From Cohnella endophytica (lineage in GTDB: Bacteria > Bacillota > Bacilli > Paenibacillales > Paenibacillaceae): 64,000 nt of DNA. The translations under genes were made by a program, and so were the position numbers. Below are positions 1 to 8,766 of the stretch, piece by piece. Within the stretch, counting starts at the first letter, position 1. Each line of letters begins with the position of its first letter. The notes below the pieces were generated by a model that worked only from the letters and a program-made list of their open reading frames with translations, had not been told where the DNA came from and ran no database searches. The DNA lies in NCBI RefSeq assembly GCF_003628305.1, contig NZ_RBZM01000005.1, positions 62,001 through 126,000 on the forward strand, in the 5' to 3' direction.

Positions 1-2049
1 GAAGCGGTTCGGGCCGTGCGGGACGAGATCGCTTCGTGGGATGCCGAGACAGGTTCGGCGCTCCTTGATCCGCTCTGGAAAGCGATCGCGGCCAAGCTGC
101 CGGCTACCATCGATAAGGAGCAAGCCAAGGGAACGCTGTTCCGGCTCGTTCAAGCGATCGGTGCGATCTCGTACGATCCTCACGAGTCCGAACTGGAGGC
201 CGTGCTGACGAATCCGGAATTCCGGGCGTTGCTGAAGGCGATCGGAGTAGCGGGAGGGGTGAAGAATCTCGCTGCGGACGATTTGCTCGTTTTCCTATTC
301 GGAGACGGAGTCGAGCTTGGAGGCGTGGAAGGTGCCGTACGAGATCGGATAGCCGCGTTATCGCCGGAGGAGTTGCTGAGCTTGCTCGGCAGCCAACAAG
401 GTTTGGCGGAGCTCGCGCAACAAGCGATGGGCGAGCTGTTCGTCCAGACGAAAAGCTATAAGTTGAGCGCGGCGCTGCAAGGGCTTGGAATCCCGCCTCA
501 AGCGATACTGGCAACAGTTCTCGGCATTCAAGCGAAGCTGTCGAACGGAGAAGCCGCGGGACGTGCCTTGACGGTTGCCTTGATCCGTTCCGAGACGACA
601 GGGGTTGCGGACGTAAGCGAGGACGGACTTACTCAACGATTCGTCTTGAAGACGTTCGGAGTCGAGCTTCCGGACTCCGCGCTTCGCTGGACGAAAGTGT
701 CGGGAAGTTCCGACGTCAAAGTCGACGCTGCCGGGACGATCACCATTCCGCGCAAAGTCGAAACCGCGACCGCGATCGTTCAGGCGGAGCTGGTGAACCC
801 CGTTACCGGTAAGGGCAAAACCATTTTCGTTCAAGAAGTAACGTTGAAATCGATCGGAGGCGAAGTGTTCCCCGTAGAAGCTTATCTTGCGCGGAAAGAG
901 AAGCTGTGGGCGGCTCTCGCCGCGGGTGATCCTTCGGATGCGCAAGCCGTACGGAAGCTTAGAGACGAGATCGCGGGGTTAAACGTCTCCGCGAACCTGA
1001 AGCTGATCGATCCGATTTGGAAGCCGATCTCCGCGAAGCTTCCTGGAGACGCAAATTCGACGAAGCTGAGAACGGACTTGTTCAAGCTATTCCAGGATAT
1101 CGGCAAGCTCCAATACGATTCGCAAGCTTCCAATCTGGAAGCGTTATTGGCCAACCCGGATTATGAAGCGACGTTGAAGGCAATCGGGGCAGCGGGAGGC
1201 GCGAAAAGCTTAAAGGTTGACGATGTACTCGTGTTCCTCTTCGGCGACAGTGAAAATCGCGGAGGAGTGGAAGGTACGGTACGCGATCTCATGGCGAAGT
1301 TGAAACCTAAAAATCTAGCCGCCTTGGTCGACGACGCCGGAGCCCGGACCGCGATTCTGAACGAAGCGATGGGAATAGTGCTGGCAGACCGCGAGAACTA
1401 TGGTCTGAGCGAGGCTTTGGGCAACATCGGCGTTAAAGCATCGGATTTGCGGGCGACAATGTCCAACTTCCAATCCAAGCTCAAGAACGAAGAAAGAGCG
1501 GATAACGCCTTAATCGTCGCGCTATTCCGTTCCGAAGCGGTACCGTCGGTGAAAGTTTCTTCGAACGGCAAACGCCAGGATTATAGTCTGTCTGTATGGG
1601 GCGTCCAACTGCCCTCCTCTTCTCTGAAATGGAGCAAGGTTTCCGGAAGCAAGGACGTCAAAGTGGAAACGAACGGTACGGTTACGATTCCGAGTAAATT
1701 GGCCAGCGGCAAAGCGGTCATTCAGGCGGCGATCGTGAGTTCGCATGGGCGCCCTACCCAAGTCATCTTCCGGCAGGAAGTGACGGTCGGAAAAGTCGAG
1801 GACATGGATCAAATCATCAAGGATTTGAAAGAGAAGCTGGCAGGGATCGAAGCGAAAGCGCGCAAAGCTAAGGGCGCGCTGGCGAAGCTGCGTTACGTCG
1901 TGGATGCTTCCGCGGCAGGCAACGATGCCGTAAAACGGATCAACGATACGGACGCGAATAAAACCGACAAGCAGAATGCGATCAAGGAGGCACAGGATCA
2001 GGTCAGAAAAACGGTTAACGCGATTATTACGGATGTTCTAGGATTCTAA
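1..2049 (+). CDS. Tandem-repeat protein of unknown function, C-terminal part (open at left edge)
   Basis: The frame is open to base 1, so the gene starts upstream; the GTG at 16 is only an internal valine (an in-frame E-A-V-R-A precedes it). The visible part holds two homologous units of about 314 residues (period about 942 bp; the matching D-E-I-A segments lie near bases 16 and 958). Each unit has a helical half containing a V-F-L-F-G-D...GGVEG motif and then a beta-rich, Ig-like half ending near L-x-W-x-K-V-S-G-S-x-D-V-K-V. The last roughly 75 residues are charged and helical, possibly coiled coil. I do not recognise the family. A secreted or surface structural protein is plausible, but no signal peptide or anchor is visible here. 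A strong terminator follows directly. Confidence 0.8.
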   Translation, partial: EAVRAVRDEIASWDAETGSALLDPLWKAIAAKLPATIDKEQAKGTLFRLVQAIGAISYDPHESELEAVLTNPEFRALLKAIGVAGGVKNLAADDLLVFLFGDGVELGGVEGAVRDRIAALSPEELLSLLGSQQGLAELAQQAMGELFVQTKSYKLSAALQGLGIPPQAILATVLGIQAKLSNGEAAGRALTVALIRSETTGVADVSEDGLTQRFVLKTFGVELPDSALRWTKVSGSSDVKVDAAGTITIPRKVETATAIVQAELVNPVTGKGKTIFVQEVTLKSIGGEVFPVEAYLARKEKLWAALAAGDPSDAQAVRKLRDEIAGLNVSANLKLIDPIWKPISAKLPGDANSTKLRTDLFKLFQDIGKLQYDSQASNLEALLANPDYEATLKAIGAAGGAKSLKVDDVLVFLFGDSENRGGVEGTVRDLMAKLKPKNLAALVDDAGARTAILNEAMGIVLADRENYGLSEALGNIGVKASDLRATMSNFQSKLKNEERADNALIVALFRSEAVPSVKVSSNGKRQDYSLSVWGVQLPSSSLKWSKVSGSKDVKVETNGTVTIPSKLASGKAVIQAAIVSSHGRPTQVIFRQEVTVGKVEDMDQIIKDLKEKLAGIEAKARKAKGALAKLRYVVDASAAGNDAVKRINDTDANKTDKQNAIKEAQDQVRKTVNAIITDVLGF

Positions 2050-2053
2050 GCGC

Positions 2054-2098
2054 GAGCCAGCCTTCTTTCTTATCGGGAGAGAAGGCTGGCTCTATTTT
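2054..2098 (+). terminator. Intrinsic terminator of the repeat-protein gene
   Basis: A perfect 13-bp stem (GAGCCAGCCTTCT at 2054-2066, complement at 2080-2092) is followed by TATTTT, 5 bases after the stop codon. Confidence 0.9.
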
Positions 2099-2123
2099 CG
2101 ATAGGAAGGATGATGGAAAAAAC

Positions 2124-2993
2124 ATGGCCAAAAAACGGAAGAGAAGCAGACGCAGGCGCGGAATATGGGGCTTGCGCAAGCTACGCAAACTCGACCCCGT
2201 CCTTACGGGCTTGGCTTCGTTAATCGTTGTCCTGCTGATTGCGTGGGGAGGCTTATATTGGAAGGAATCCGCGAATCGAAGTTTTATCGCATACGCAACC
2301 GGGGAGAAACGTATGCCGGACCGTTTATCGGAACGGGCGACTTCGCAGGTATCCGCATCGGAATCGATACCGGAATCCGCGGCGGAATCGGGAGGGAGAT
2401 ACGAGACGCAATCGGGAATTCCAGCGTATGGCGAGGAAGTTGATCCGCCCGGAGAATCCGGGAAATCCGGCGAGCCAAGTTCTGAGGAGAACTACCAAAC
2501 GCCTAGCGCGGATGAGGGATCAGTATCGCGGCCTAATGCCGACAACGAACCAGGTCAACAGCCCGAGACGCCTTTCAACGGTAATATCGCCGACTCTAAC
2601 CAGAAGCCCGAATCGGCCGATGACGAATTGCCGGACAGCGTCGTTGTCGGGACGCCGTTAAGCTCGGAACGGAAATACGAACAAGAAATGGCGAAGGCGC
2701 AAGCCACGTGCGCCGATCGAATGAAAGAAGCGGAGAAAGGCGCGGAAGAGGGGATGAAACAAACGGATCGCAATAATCCGTATGCCGTTAAGGCTTGGAG
2801 CGATCAATGGACGAAGGAGCTGTCCGCGGCGGAATCCGCATGCGATGCATCGTTCGAACAATTAAGCGATCAAGCAATCGGCGAATCGGTATCGGAGCAG
2901 AAAATCGAAGAGTGGAAGCAAGCCTACGAGGAACGGAAGAAGGAACTTCAGACAGAGGCGCAAGCGACTGTTCAGCGACTATTGGGAGGATGA
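2124..2993 (+). CDS. Hypothetical single-pass membrane protein with acidic linker and helical C-terminus
   Basis: The 289-residue protein begins with a very basic stretch (K/R-rich, residues 2-25). One transmembrane helix follows at about 28-48, so the rest is probably outside by the positive-inside rule. Residues about 50-180 are a low-complexity linker rich in S, E, P and G, and 185-289 is charged and helical, probably coiled coil, with two cysteines. ATG at 2124 is preceded by AGGAAGGA about 13 nt upstream. I recognise no family. It overlaps the convergent XRE gene by 15 bp. It could be an envelope stalk or scaffold protein, but nothing shows this directly. Confidence 0.75.
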   Translation: MAKKRKRSRRRRGIWGLRKLRKLDPVLTGLASLIVVLLIAWGGLYWKESANRSFIAYATGEKRMPDRLSERATSQVSASESIPESAAESGGRYETQSGIPAYGEEVDPPGESGKSGEPSSEENYQTPSADEGSVSRPNADNEPGQQPETPFNGNIADSNQKPESADDELPDSVVVGTPLSSERKYEQEMAKAQATCADRMKEAEKGAEEGMKQTDRNNPYAVKAWSDQWTKELSAAESACDASFEQLSDQAIGESVSEQKIEEWKQAYEERKKELQTEAQATVQRLLGG

Positions 2994-3356
2994 GTCGTCC
3001 TTCTTGGGAGAGGGAGCCGCTCGGCCCTGCAAAACGCGTTCGAGCAAATTGCGAATCAAGTCCAAGTCGTCCTGCTCCAAGGGGACGCCGTCCCAGTGCA
3101 ACCGTTCGTAGTTTAAGTATTCCTTGGCGTTATGGTTCGGTTCGATCGGCATCTCCGGATAGTCGGTAAGCCCGAGCAAATAATCAGCCGACGTTCGCAG
3201 CTTCCGGGAAATCGTCTGGATAGACTCGATCGTCGGCTGCCGATAGCCGGATTCGTATCCCGCATACGTGCTCTTAGCGACTCCGACGAAATCGGCCACT
3301 TCCTGCATCGTTAATTTACGCTTTTTCCTCATTTGTTTTAAACGCTTGGCGAACAT
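2979..3356 (-). CDS. XRE-family helix-turn-helix transcriptional regulator
   Basis: A cytoplasmic DNA-binding regulator of 125 residues. Residues 1-60 are a canonical HTH_3 domain: start near M-F-A-K-R-L-K, recognition region V-A-K-S-T-Y-A-G-Y-E-S-G, then P-T-I-x-x-I and S-A-D-Y-L-L-G-L. The C-terminal third (H-W-D-G-V-P-L...L-L-E-R-V-L) resembles the tail of SinR/ImmR-like regulators of Bacillales. The start is set at the ATG complementary to 3354-3356 because GGAGGG lies 6 nt upstream; longer in-frame extensions lack this. It ends inside the 3' end of the convergent membrane-protein gene. The target is unknown. Confidence 0.9.
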   Translation of the reverse strand: MFAKRLKQMRKKRKLTMQEVADFVGVAKSTYAGYESGYRQPTIESIQTISRKLRTSADYLLGLTDYPEMPIEPNHNAKEYLNYERLHWDGVPLEQDDLDLIRNLLERVLQGRAAPSPKKDDSSSQ

Positions 3357-3523
3357 GTCCAACCCTCCAGAACCCCCGATAAACCCACGCATAATTATAG
3401 CATGATTACCATATACTTGCACCCGGACGCCTTCGCCCGAACGTCTGCGCCAGCGCTAGACTTTATGTTATCATATAGACGTTCGAAACTGCGGATTTGT
3501 TTGACCGGAAAGGAAAATCGCCA

Positions 3524-4156
3524 TTGTTATCCCGTTATTCGACCGTACGCAGGTACGGTAACCAGGAAATCGTCATCAAGAAATCCCGTTTCATCGGACA
3601 TGCGAAACCCGTGGAATCCGAAGAAGAAGCGATGGCTTTCATAGAAGAGTTGAAGAAGAAGTATTGGGACGCCACTCATAATTGTTCGGCTTATCTCATC
3701 GGGGAGCGCGACCAATTCCAGAAAGCGTTGGACGACGGGGAGCCCAGCGGCACGGCGGGGAAGCCGATTCTGGAAGTGATCAAAAACCGAGGTTTGAAAA
3801 ACGTAGCTGTCGTCGTAACCCGGTATTTCGGCGGAATTATGTTGGGCGCAGGCGGATTGGTGCGCGCGTATACGGACGGAGCGGTCGCCGGGATCGACGC
3901 GGCGGAGACGATCGTACACGTGTTACATCGCGAAGTGATCGTAGACGTGGACTACACTTGGTACGGCAAGCTGGAGAACGAACTGAGAGGCCGGGGCTTC
4001 AGAGTCGGCGAGGTGGCGTTCACGGATCGCGTTAGGGTGCACTGCCTGCCCGAAGCCGGCGATGCGGAACGGTTTCAAGCGTGGGTCACCGATATTACGC
4101 AGGGACAGGCCCTGCTCGAGATCGGCGAGGAACGCTATTTCGTCGATGGCGAGTAG
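3524..4156 (+). CDS. yvyE: YvyE/YigZ (IMPACT, UPF0029) family protein
   Basis: A 210-residue orthologue-like member of the IMPACT/YigZ family. Signature segments are W-D-A-T-H-N-C-S-A-Y, D-D-G-E-P-S-G-T-A-G-x-P and V-V-V-T-R-Y-F-G-G-I-x-L-G-A-G-G-L-x-R-A-Y. The N-terminal half is the conserved UPF0029 fold, and the C-terminal half the EF-G domain V-like DUF1949. Eukaryotic IMPACT binds ribosomes and Gcn1; the bacterial role is not settled. I chose TTG at 3524 because GGAAAGGA lies 9 nt upstream and the product then begins L-L-S-R-Y as in Bacillus homologues; the longer frame from 3497 lacks a ribosome site. It is convergent with the YjbQ gene. Confidence 0.92.
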   Translation: MLSRYSTVRRYGNQEIVIKKSRFIGHAKPVESEEEAMAFIEELKKKYWDATHNCSAYLIGERDQFQKALDDGEPSGTAGKPILEVIKNRGLKNVAVVVTRYFGGIMLGAGGLVRAYTDGAVAGIDAAETIVHVLHREVIVDVDYTWYGKLENELRGRGFRVGEVAFTDRVRVHCLPEAGDAERFQAWVTDITQGQALLEIGEERYFVDGE

Positions 4157-4197
4157 GTTCGTTTGTAGACGAGGAGCATTCCCGTTCCCCGCCCTCG

Positions 4198-4599
4198 TCA
4201 CCCCTCCATAAACTTTACGTAATATTCTCGCTGTCGAGGTCCGTCGAACTCGCAGAAATAGATGCCTTGCCAGCGCCCGAGCAGCAACTTGCCCCCGGTT
4301 ACGATGACCGTCTGCGAAGTGCCGGTCGTAATCGCCTTTAAGTGAGATGCCGTATTGCCCTCACCATGCCGGTATTGAGGATGATTCCAAGGATATACTT
4401 CGTCCAAGCGCATGAGAACGTCGAGCTTCACGTCGGGATCCGCATTTTCGTTGATCGCGATGCCGGCCGTCGTATGCGGACAATAAACGACGATAATGCC
4501 CTCGCGAATCCCCTGTTTGGATACAAGGGAAGCGACTTGCCGGGTGATGTCGATCATCTCGTCCCTCTTGGCCGTACGCAGCGTTTCTTTAACCAACAT
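4198..4599 (-). CDS. YjbQ/UPF0047 family protein
   Basis: A 133-residue single-domain protein of the YjbQ family, often annotated as secondary thiamine-phosphate synthase because the E. coli member has weak promiscuous activity in vivo; the true function is unknown. Visible family motifs are V-Y-C-P-H-T-T-A-G-I-x-I-N-E-N-A-D-P-D-V near residue 40 and L-L-L-G-x-W-Q-G-I-Y-F-x-E-F-D-G-P-R near the C-terminus, which carry the conserved His, Glu and Asp of the family pocket. ATG at 4599 has AGGAGG 9 nt upstream; the TTG two codons earlier is too close to it. It ends 42 bp from the end of yvyE, facing it. Confidence 0.92.
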   Translation of the reverse strand: MLVKETLRTAKRDEMIDITRQVASLVSKQGIREGIIVVYCPHTTAGIAINENADPDVKLDVLMRLDEVYPWNHPQYRHGEGNTASHLKAITTGTSQTVIVTGGKLLLGRWQGIYFCEFDGPRQREYYVKFMEG

Positions 4600-4741
4600 G
4601 GACAATCCCCTCCTATCATTTTCCCCTAATTATACCCTGTCCGAGGTTTCGAGCCCAATCGACAGTTCACAACCCATAAGCCATACGAATAGGTTACATT
4701 AGAATTTGTAATAAAAAGGCTTCTGACCATGCGCTTTTTCA

Positions 4742-4795
4742 TTGACGGAGCGTTCCGATTTCTGGTAAAGTGATAATACCCACTAATTTAATAGG
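4742..4795 (+). promoter_or_regulatory. Promoter and palindromic operator of the sulfate-uptake operon
   Basis: TTGACG (4742-4747), 18 nt, TAAAGT (4766-4771) is a fair sigma-A promoter. Just after it, 4779-4795 reads CCCACTAATTTAATAGG, a 17-bp palindrome of form CCYAYTAAWTTARTRGG whose only asymmetries are transitions. Its position over the expected start site suggests a repressor. In Bacilli the sulfur regulon is controlled by the Rrf2-type repressor CymR, so CymR is the leading guess (inference; regulator not encoded here). Confidence 0.6.
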
Positions 4796-4842
4796 TTTTA
4801 TATTATATAATGCTCTTAAAGCTTCGGGAGGTACACGACAAC

Positions 4843-5658
4843 GTGAGTTCCATGCTGCAGGGTCGATGGTGGAGCTGGGGATTTCGCAGCGCCGTCATGC
4901 TTTATTTTATGGTACTGATTATCTTTCCTATTCTAGGGATTTATGGTCAGTCTTTGTCGTCGGGTTGGTCTGATTTCGCCAGCAACATCACGGAGCCGTT
5001 AGCTTGGAAAGCCGTGCTGTTGACGATTCGGATGGCTCTTATCGCCACGGTCGTCAACATCCTCGTCGGAACGATGTCCGCATGGGTATTGATCCGTTAC
5101 CGGTTTCCGGGACGCCGTCTGCTGAACAGCTTGGTGGATTTGCCGTTCGCTCTGCCTACGGCCGTCGCCGGCTTGATGATCTTGCTGTTGTTGGGACCGC
5201 GCAGCTTCGTCGGACAATTGTCGGAGAAGCTCGGATTCACGATCTTGTTCCACCAGCCGGCGATCATCATCGCGATGGTGTTCGTGACGTTCCCGTTCGT
5301 CATTCGCGCGGTTCAACCGTTGCTGGAGGAAATGGACGCGGCGGAGGAAGAAGCCGCATATATGCTTGGCGCAACCAAAGCCGCGACGTTCTGGCGGGTG
5401 ATCTTGCCGAACATGCTGCCGGGCATCCTTAGCGGAGCGATGCTCGCGTTCTCCAGAGCATTGGCCGAATTCGGCGCCGTGGTGCTCGTTGCCGGCAATA
5501 TACCGGGTAAGACGCTGATTGCTTCGGTCTATATTTTCGGAGAAATCGAAAGCGATAATACCGTCGGAGCGACCGCCGTAAGCGTGTTGCTGCTGACCTT
5601 CTCCTTCCTGATTCTATGGACGGTCAATTACGTTCAGATGAGGAGGAAGGGCGGATGA
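4843..5658 (+). CDS. cysT: Sulfate/thiosulfate ABC transporter permease CysT
   Basis: An integral membrane subunit (271 residues, about six helices) that forms half of the translocation channel for sulfate/thiosulfate. The ABC-permease EAA loop is visible near residues 165-195 (E-E-E-A-A-Y-M-L-G-A-T-K-A-A-T-F-W-R-V). Family-typical segments are L-P-F-A-L-P-T-A-V-A-G and L-A-E-F-G-A-V-V-L-V-A-G-N-I-P. GTG at 4843 is preferred because CGGGAGGT lies 10 nt upstream; the ATG at 4810 precedes that ribosome site. The stop overlaps the start of cysW by 4 bp (ATGA). First gene of a four-gene operon behind the palindromic promoter. Confidence 0.95.
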   Translation: MSSMLQGRWWSWGFRSAVMLYFMVLIIFPILGIYGQSLSSGWSDFASNITEPLAWKAVLLTIRMALIATVVNILVGTMSAWVLIRYRFPGRRLLNSLVDLPFALPTAVAGLMILLLLGPRSFVGQLSEKLGFTILFHQPAIIIAMVFVTFPFVIRAVQPLLEEMDAAEEEAAYMLGATKAATFWRVILPNMLPGILSGAMLAFSRALAEFGAVVLVAGNIPGKTLIASVYIFGEIESDNTVGATAVSVLLLTFSFLILWTVNYVQMRRKGG

Positions 5659-6452
5659 GAAGACTATGGATCGGGCTGACCGTAGCGGTATTCGCATTAT
5701 TGCTCGTCGTGCCGCTCGTAAGAATTACGATGGGGGCTTTCAATGACGGATGGAACGGATTCACCCACGGGTTATCCCGTCCGGAGACGTTGCACGCGTT
5801 ATTCATGACCTTAACGATCGTCATTATCGTAACCGTCATTAATGCCTTCTTCGGTGTAATGCTTTCCCTCTATCTGGTCAGGGCAACCTGGCTCGGTCAA
5901 AAAATAAAGCAACTTCTGAACAGCATCGTCGACTTGCCTTTTGCCGTATCTCCGGTAATCGGCGGGCTCATGATCGTGCTGCTGCTAGGTCCGGACACCG
6001 CGCTTGGCGCATTATTCGGCAAAGCCGGCATATCGATCGTGTACGCCTTGCCCGGAATGATCATCGCGACCTTGTTCGTTACGTTCCCCTTAATCGTCCG
6101 GGAAGTCATGCCGGTATTGCAGGAAATCGGCAGCGCCCAGGAAGAAGCGGCTTCAACGCTCGGAGCGAGCGCGTGGACGACATTCTGGCGCGTAACCTGG
6201 CCGTCCATTCAATGGTGCGTCGTATATGGCGTAGTGCTCACCGTAGCTCGGGCATTAGGGGAATTCGGAGCGGTGCTCGTCGTTTCCGGCAATATCATCA
6301 ACAAAACGCAAACCGCTACAACGCTTGTCTACCAAGACGTCGAGAATTTTAATCTTACCGCCGCCAATTCGATCGCGTTAGTGCTGGCTGCGGGCTCGGT
6401 CACCTTGTTATTGCTCATGGAATGGGCCAAATCGAGAAGGGAAGTGCATTGA
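5655..6452 (+). CDS. cysW: Sulfate/thiosulfate ABC transporter permease CysW
   Basis: The second permease subunit (265 residues), paralogous to CysT. Helices are spread over the whole length, and the EAA loop is near residues 150-180 (Q-E-E-A-A-S-T-L-G-A-S-A-W-T-T-F-W-R-V). Family segments are D-L-P-F-A-V-S-P-V-I-G-G and A-R-A-L-G-E-F-G-A-V-L-V-V-S-G-N-I. The start at 5655 overlaps the stop of cysT in an ATGA junction, and a purine-rich AGGAGGAAGG lies just upstream. It ends 1 bp before cysA, so the genes are translationally coupled. CysT and CysW normally heterodimerise with a CysA dimer. Confidence 0.95.
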   Translation: MRRLWIGLTVAVFALLLVVPLVRITMGAFNDGWNGFTHGLSRPETLHALFMTLTIVIIVTVINAFFGVMLSLYLVRATWLGQKIKQLLNSIVDLPFAVSPVIGGLMIVLLLGPDTALGALFGKAGISIVYALPGMIIATLFVTFPLIVREVMPVLQEIGSAQEEAASTLGASAWTTFWRVTWPSIQWCVVYGVVLTVARALGEFGAVLVVSGNIINKTQTATTLVYQDVENFNLTAANSIALVLAAGSVTLLLLMEWAKSRREVH

Positions 6453-6453
6453 T

Positions 6454-7518
6454 ATGCATATTGAAGTCAGCGGATTGAACAAGAAATTCGGTGAATTCCA
6501 AGCGGTCAAAGACGTGAACTTCGAGATCGAGAAAGGTCAGCTGATCGGTTTGCTCGGACCGAGCGGCGGCGGTAAAACTTCGATCCTGCGGATGCTGGCC
6601 GGACTGGAATCCGTCGACGAAGGCGAGATCCTATTCCACGGCAAACGCGTTAACGATCTGCCTCCCCAAGAGCGGGGCATCGGTTTCGTATTCCAGAACT
6701 ACGCGCTGTTCAAGCATATGACCGTCGAAGGCAACATCGCGTTCGGCCTCGAGGTCAAGAAATGGTCCAAGGAAAAAATCAAAGCCCGCGTAGCCGAACT
6801 AGTCGAACTAACGGGACTTTCCGGCTTCGAGAAGCGTTATCCGCATCAGCTGTCAGGCGGTCAACGCCAACGCGTCGCGTTCGCGAGAGCATTAGCTCCG
6901 GAGCCGCAGCTTCTCTTGCTCGACGAGCCGTTCGCGGCGATCGACGCCAAGATTCGCCACGAGCTGCGTTCATGGCTGCGGGACATGATCGATCGTCTCG
7001 GCATCACCTCGATTTTCGTTACGCATGACCAAGACGAGGCGATTGAGGTTGCCGACCAAATCATGATCATCAACAAAGGACGCCTGGAGCAGAAGGGCTC
7101 TCCTTGGGAAATTTATAAAAATCCGCAATCCCCGTTCGTCGCCAGCTTCATCGGCGAATCCACGATCGTCGATGACGTATCGTCCCTGCTGGGCTTCGGA
7201 GAAGCGGCTGCTTGGCCTGGAACGAAAGCTTTGATTCGTCCGGAGTACGTGGAAGTCGGTAAACCGTCCGATTTCGAACTGTTGTCCGCCACGGCGAAGG
7301 GACGCGTCCGCCATGTGCATTTTCGCGGGAGCGAGTGGCTGGTAGAGGTGGAGCTAGGCGCAGCGCGCCTCGTGACCTATCGATCCTTGGAGAAGGAAAT
7401 CCTGCATCCGGGAGACGAGGTTCAAGTGCTGATCCATCGCGCATACTTGTTTAACGACAACGATAGCTGGGTGATGGAGAACAAGCTGAAGGAAGATCCG
7501 ATGCCGGTTCATATTTAA
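6454..7518 (+). CDS. cysA: Sulfate/thiosulfate ABC transporter ATP-binding protein CysA
   Basis: A cytoplasmic ATPase of 354 residues that powers sulfate/thiosulfate import. Walker A G-P-S-G-G-G-K-T is at 35-42, Q-loop V-F-Q-N-Y near 78, signature L-S-G-G-Q-R-Q-R at 133-140, Walker B L-L-L-L-D-E-P near 155, and the H-loop V-T-H-D-Q-D-E-A near 190. Residues about 235-354 form the TOBE-like regulatory domain common to CysA/MalK types. The D-loop reads A-I-D-A-K-I-R where L-D-A is usual, a small deviation. The gene sits 1 bp after cysW and 43 bp before the binding-protein gene. Substrate is inferred from family and operon. Confidence 0.95.
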   Translation: MHIEVSGLNKKFGEFQAVKDVNFEIEKGQLIGLLGPSGGGKTSILRMLAGLESVDEGEILFHGKRVNDLPPQERGIGFVFQNYALFKHMTVEGNIAFGLEVKKWSKEKIKARVAELVELTGLSGFEKRYPHQLSGGQRQRVAFARALAPEPQLLLLDEPFAAIDAKIRHELRSWLRDMIDRLGITSIFVTHDQDEAIEVADQIMIINKGRLEQKGSPWEIYKNPQSPFVASFIGESTIVDDVSSLLGFGEAAAWPGTKALIRPEYVEVGKPSDFELLSATAKGRVRHVHFRGSEWLVEVELGAARLVTYRSLEKEILHPGDEVQVLIHRAYLFNDNDSWVMENKLKEDPMPVHI

Positions 7519-7561
7519 GGGTAAGAGCGGGAGCCTTCGAGGGCACCGCGGGAGGACAGCG

Positions 7562-8632
7562 ATGAGAACGGGAAAACGTAAACCTAGGTTGGCGATTGCC
7601 GCATGGCTTGTTTGTATCATCCTAGCGTTATCCTTATCCGGTTGCGGGACCGGAGAGAACAATAAGGTTGTCGGGACGGGAACGAAACCGGCAGGCGACG
7701 TTACGCTCGTGATCGGCGCGTATTCCGTCGCCAAGGACGCCCTTCAGGATATTATTCCGGCGTTTAAAGCCGAGTGGAAAGCGAAGACGGGCCAGACGGT
7801 GGCTTTTCAGGAATCTTACGAAGCTTCCGGCACTCAAGCGAGAGCGATTATAGGCGGATTCGAGGCCGACGTTACGTTGCTTGCTCTGGAAGGGGATATT
7901 CGGAAGCTGATGAAAGCCGGACTCGTCCGTCCGGACTGGTCGAACAATGCCACCAAGGGCATGATTACGCGTTCGATCGTCGTCATGGGAACGAGAGCGG
8001 GCAATCCGCTCGGCATACGGGACTTCGACGATCTGACAAAACCGGGGGTCAAGGTGCTGTATCCGAACCCGAAAACGTCCGGAGGCGCGCAATGGGACAT
8101 CAACGCGATCTATGGAGCGGGTTTGAAGAAGTCGGAGCTGGCGACCGGACATAAAGATCCGGCAGCGGCCAAGAAGTTCCTCGAAGACGTCCACCGCAAC
8201 ATCGAATCGATGGACAAGAGCGGACGGGCATCGATGGCGGCCTTCGAATACGGAGTCGGCGACGTAATCGTCACCTACGAGAACGAATTGCTCGCGAGGA
8301 TCGCGCAGGGCGTGAAGTACGATATCGTCGTTCCGCCGAGCACGATCTTGATCGAGAATCCGGCCGCCGTCGTCGATCGCAACGCCGACCGGCACGGCGT
8401 AAGGGAAGTGGCGGATGCCTTCATCGAGTATTTGTATTCCGACGCCGCGCAGAAGCTGTTCGCCGAACATGGATTTCGGCCGGTGCGGGAAGAACTTGCT
8501 TCCAGCTTGGACTCGCAATTCCCGGTGCCGCGGGATCTGTTCACGATCGATTATCTCGGAGGCTGGGATCGGGTTAAGGAAACGCTGTACTCCAAACGCG
8601 GGGTTTGGTACCAAGTGCTTGCCGGTCAGTGA
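7562..8632 (+). CDS. sbp: Sulfate-binding lipoprotein (Sbp/CysP family)
   Basis: A 356-residue extracellular substrate-binding protein with a lipoprotein signal peptide: basic N-terminus, hydrophobic core, lipobox L-S-G-C near residue 28. The mature part carries family-typical stretches Y-S-V-A-K-D-A, F-Q-E-S-Y-E-A-S-G-T-Q-A-R-A-I, D-V-T-L-L-A-L and N-P-K-T-S-G-G-A-Q-W, the last close to the sulfate-binding segment of Sbp. RBS GGGAGG is 8 nt before ATG. Here the binding protein is last in the operon (T-W-A-P order), whereas many bacteria place it first. Whether it prefers sulfate or thiosulfate cannot be decided by eye. Confidence 0.93.
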   Translation: MRTGKRKPRLAIAAWLVCIILALSLSGCGTGENNKVVGTGTKPAGDVTLVIGAYSVAKDALQDIIPAFKAEWKAKTGQTVAFQESYEASGTQARAIIGGFEADVTLLALEGDIRKLMKAGLVRPDWSNNATKGMITRSIVVMGTRAGNPLGIRDFDDLTKPGVKVLYPNPKTSGGAQWDINAIYGAGLKKSELATGHKDPAAAKKFLEDVHRNIESMDKSGRASMAAFEYGVGDVIVTYENELLARIAQGVKYDIVVPPSTILIENPAAVVDRNADRHGVREVADAFIEYLYSDAAQKLFAEHGFRPVREELASSLDSQFPVPRDLFTIDYLGGWDRVKETLYSKRGVWYQVLAGQ

Positions 8633-8637
8633 ACTTG

Positions 8638-8668
8638 AAGAAGCGCTCCTCGGGGAGCGCTTCTTTGT
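8638..8668 (+). terminator. Terminator of the sulfate-uptake operon
   Basis: Perfect 12-bp stem (AAGAAGCGCTCC at 8638-8649, TCGG loop, complement 8654-8665) followed by a short T-rich stretch. Confidence 0.85.
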
Positions 8669-8700
8669 TAAGGCAAGGGAGTAGACGCGCCGGATTTTAC

Positions 8701-8729
8701 TTGTATTCATGGGTCATTAATCCTATAAT
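8701..8729 (+). promoter_or_regulatory. Predicted promoter of the first lacI-type gene
   Basis: TTGTAT (8701-8706), 17 nt, TATAAT (8724-8729), 38 nt before the chosen start codon. Confidence 0.6.
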
Positions 8730-8766
8730 TTTTGAAGAGGCATTTTCGGGAGATGAATCGGGATTT

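Noticed and set aside
7634..8710. 358-codon open frame antisense to the sulfate-binding protein
   Set aside because: Shadow frame of a confident gene; no family features.
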